Positions 62,803-64,000 of a DNA stretch of 64,000 nucleotides are shown in pieces. The number at the start of each line of letters is the position of its first letter. The stretch's first letter is position 1. Below the pieces are notes generated by a model. That model saw nothing but the letters and a program-made list of their open reading frames with translations. It did not search any database and was not told the DNA's origin. This stretch comes from Bog-473 sp963701955 (lineage in GTDB: Bacteria; Actinomycetota; Acidimicrobiia; Acidimicrobiales; RAAP-2): NCBI GenBank assembly GCA_963701955.1, contig OY969694.1:2108001-2172000 (forward strand), read 5' to 3'. A program made the position numbers and the translations under genes.

Positions 62803-62808
62803 GCATAC
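62803..62808 (+). promoter_or_regulatory. -10-like CATACT ahead of the P-type ATPase
   Basis: CATACT ends seven bases before the GTG start at 62815, again compatible with an mRNA that is nearly leaderless. No ribosome-binding site is visible. Confidence 0.35.
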
Positions 62809-62814
62809 TGGGGC

Positions 62815-64000
62815 GTGGGCGACATTGTGCGGGCGGTGGACGCTGGATCCGAGCTCTCAATCGAGTCGGTCTCAACCATGCCGACGGACCTGGTCCTCGG
62901 TGCGCTCGGCAGTCGGGAGTCGGGACTCACCCCCGAGGAGGTCTCGGCACGGGCTGCGGCATTCGGGCCGAACGCCGTGCGCTCGCATCACGTGACTCCA
63001 TGGTCGGTACTTCTGCGACAACTCCATAGCCCACTGCTGTGGTTGTTGCTCGCCGCAGCTGCAGTGTCGGCGCTCGTTGGCGAGGGAGTCGACGCCCTCA
63101 TCATTGGCATCATCGTCGCAGCATCCGTCGGCCTCGGGTTCGTGAACGAATTCCGGGCCGAGCGTGCGGCAGAGGCGATGCATTCGGAAATTCACCACAA
63201 CGTCGCCGTGACTCGCGGCGGAACCTCGGTGAACGTCGAGGTGACGCACCTGGTCCCTGGTGACATCGTGCATCTCGGTGTTGGCTTGATCGTCCCCGCC
63301 GATGTCCGGATCCTGACTGCGAGCAATCTCGAGTGTGACGAATCGATCCTCACCGGGGAATCCATCCCAGCCGTGAAGTCGAGCGACCCCGCAGCCAGCG
63401 GAGCCGCACTCGCCGAGCTTTCGTCATGCCTGTTCATGGGAACCGTCGTGCACGAGGGGGCTGCCGACGCCGTGGTCGTCGCCATCGGCCGGGCCACCCA
63501 GTTCGGACGGATTGCGCTTGGACTCGGCGAGCGACACCCCGACACGGAGTTTCAACTCGGCCTCACACGATTCTCCGGCTTGTTGGCGAAGGTCGGTGGA
63601 ATCCTGAGTGTCACGATCTTCATCATCAACGTTGCGCTGGGACGCCCGGTCATCGACGCCGTCCTGTTCTCCCTTGCCGTCGCCGTCGGTATCACCCCGC
63701 AGCTCCTACCAGCGGTTGTCTCGACCAGTCTGGCCACTGGATCGCGTCGACTTGCCGAGAAGAAGGTGCTCGTCAAACGCCTCGTGTGCATCGAGGACCT
63801 TGGTGATATCGACGTCCTGTTCACCGACAAGACTGGCACCCTCACCGATGGCCATGTCAGTTTCGAGCGATCGGTCGATCCTTCGGGCAACGCGGACTCC
63901 GATGTCCTCACCTTGGGGCTCGTCTGCAATGAAGCCACCCCCACGGGCACCAGCGCTATCGGAGGGAACCCCCTCGACGTCGCCCTGTGGGAGGCACCAG
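62815..64000 (+). CDS. Magnesium-transporting P-type ATPase (MgtA-like), cut by right edge
   Basis: About 395 codons are present and the frame is open at 64000. The N-terminal cytosolic region (LGSRESGLTPEEVSARAAAF) leads to two membrane helices and the A-domain TGES motif (ILTGESIPAVKS). The third pair of helices has VAVGITPQLLPAVVS, the P-type IIIB (Mg2+) signature, in place of the PEGL-type loop. The phosphorylation motif is FTDKTGTLTDGH (Asp near residue 340). The missing part should hold the nucleotide-binding domain and the remaining helices. A GTG start preceded by a -10-like box is the best start. Confidence 0.9.
   Translation, partial: MGDIVRAVDAGSELSIESVSTMPTDLVLGALGSRESGLTPEEVSARAAAFGPNAVRSHHVTPWSVLLRQLHSPLLWLLLAAAAVSALVGEGVDALIIGIIVAASVGLGFVNEFRAERAAEAMHSEIHHNVAVTRGGTSVNVEVTHLVPGDIVHLGVGLIVPADVRILTASNLECDESILTGESIPAVKSSDPAASGAALAELSSCLFMGTVVHEGAADAVVVAIGRATQFGRIALGLGERHPDTEFQLGLTRFSGLLAKVGGILSVTIFIINVALGRPVIDAVLFSLAVAVGITPQLLPAVVSTSLATGSRRLAEKKVLVKRLVCIEDLGDIDVLFTDKTGTLTDGHVSFERSVDPSGNADSDVLTLGLVCNEATPTGTSAIGGNPLDVALWEAP

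Overview
The window is a high-GC chromosome segment from an actinobacterium, probably of the Acidimicrobiia or a related uncultured lineage. The clues are a WhiB regulator beside two Get3/ArsA-like ATPases (the mycobacterial whiB4-Rv3680-Rv3679 arrangement), a divergent permease/ceoB/ceoC locus (compare Rv2690c-Rv2692), a GlnA2-type glutamine synthetase, many GTG starts, starts only 6-10 bases after a -10-like box, and a secreted protein carrying six copies of a GYW...DGGIFSFG repeat. The lineage is inferred from these features; no 16S gene is present.

Bases 1-26,700 are core genome: tmk (cut by the left edge), topA (two single-base homopolymer frameshifts), a proton-pumping pyrophosphatase, a K+ permease fused to an OB-fold domain next to ceoB/ceoC, a HAD hydrolase, a primary-like sigma factor, nadE, glnA with a GlnR-like regulator, ridA, a shortened molybdo-hydroxylase-like fusion, erpA, mrp, a Nudix hydrolase, a DUF929 protein that has lost its CxxC cysteines, the whiB4-like/Get3 locus, a receiver protein, a CBS/CorC protein and tRNA-Pro(CGG).

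Bases 26,653-42,681 form a 16 kb genomic island integrated in the 3' half of tRNA-Pro. A 38-bp identical repeat (attL inside the intact tRNA, attR at 42,625) brackets a tyrosine integrase with an excisionase-like fragment, a decayed IS481-type element, a YefM/YoeB toxin-antitoxin pair with a coupled small ORF, an HxlR regulator with a DsrE protein, intact and broken IS110 elements, a deazaflavin-type reductase joined to a frameshifted quinone oxidoreductase, membrane and DinB-like proteins, an aminoglycoside-phosphotransferase-like kinase, a repeat-bearing SGNH hydrolase and a UPF0158 protein. Base composition is visibly less GC-rich here, and many genes are broken.

Bases 42,700-60,200 are mostly an accessory metabolic region. 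After a GNAT acetyltransferase and a CorA channel come a P450 and, on the opposite strand, a tightly packed seven-gene operon: amidohydrolase, NTF2-like protein, amidohydrolase, TauD/TfdA dioxygenase, P450, amidohydrolase and Rieske ferredoxin. Beyond an LCP cell-wall protein lies a second minus-strand group: SDR, enoyl-CoA hydratase, a fourth amidohydrolase of the same family and a D-aminoacylase-like hydrolase. Together these look like an oxygenase plus amidohydrolase/decarboxylase pathway for an unknown cyclic or aromatic compound. I do not recognise it as a described pathway, and it is the best candidate here for an undescribed system.

The right end carries a zinc-ribbon protein, a lipoprotein alpha/beta hydrolase, a nitronate monooxygenase-like enzyme and a magnesium-type P-type ATPase cut by the right edge.
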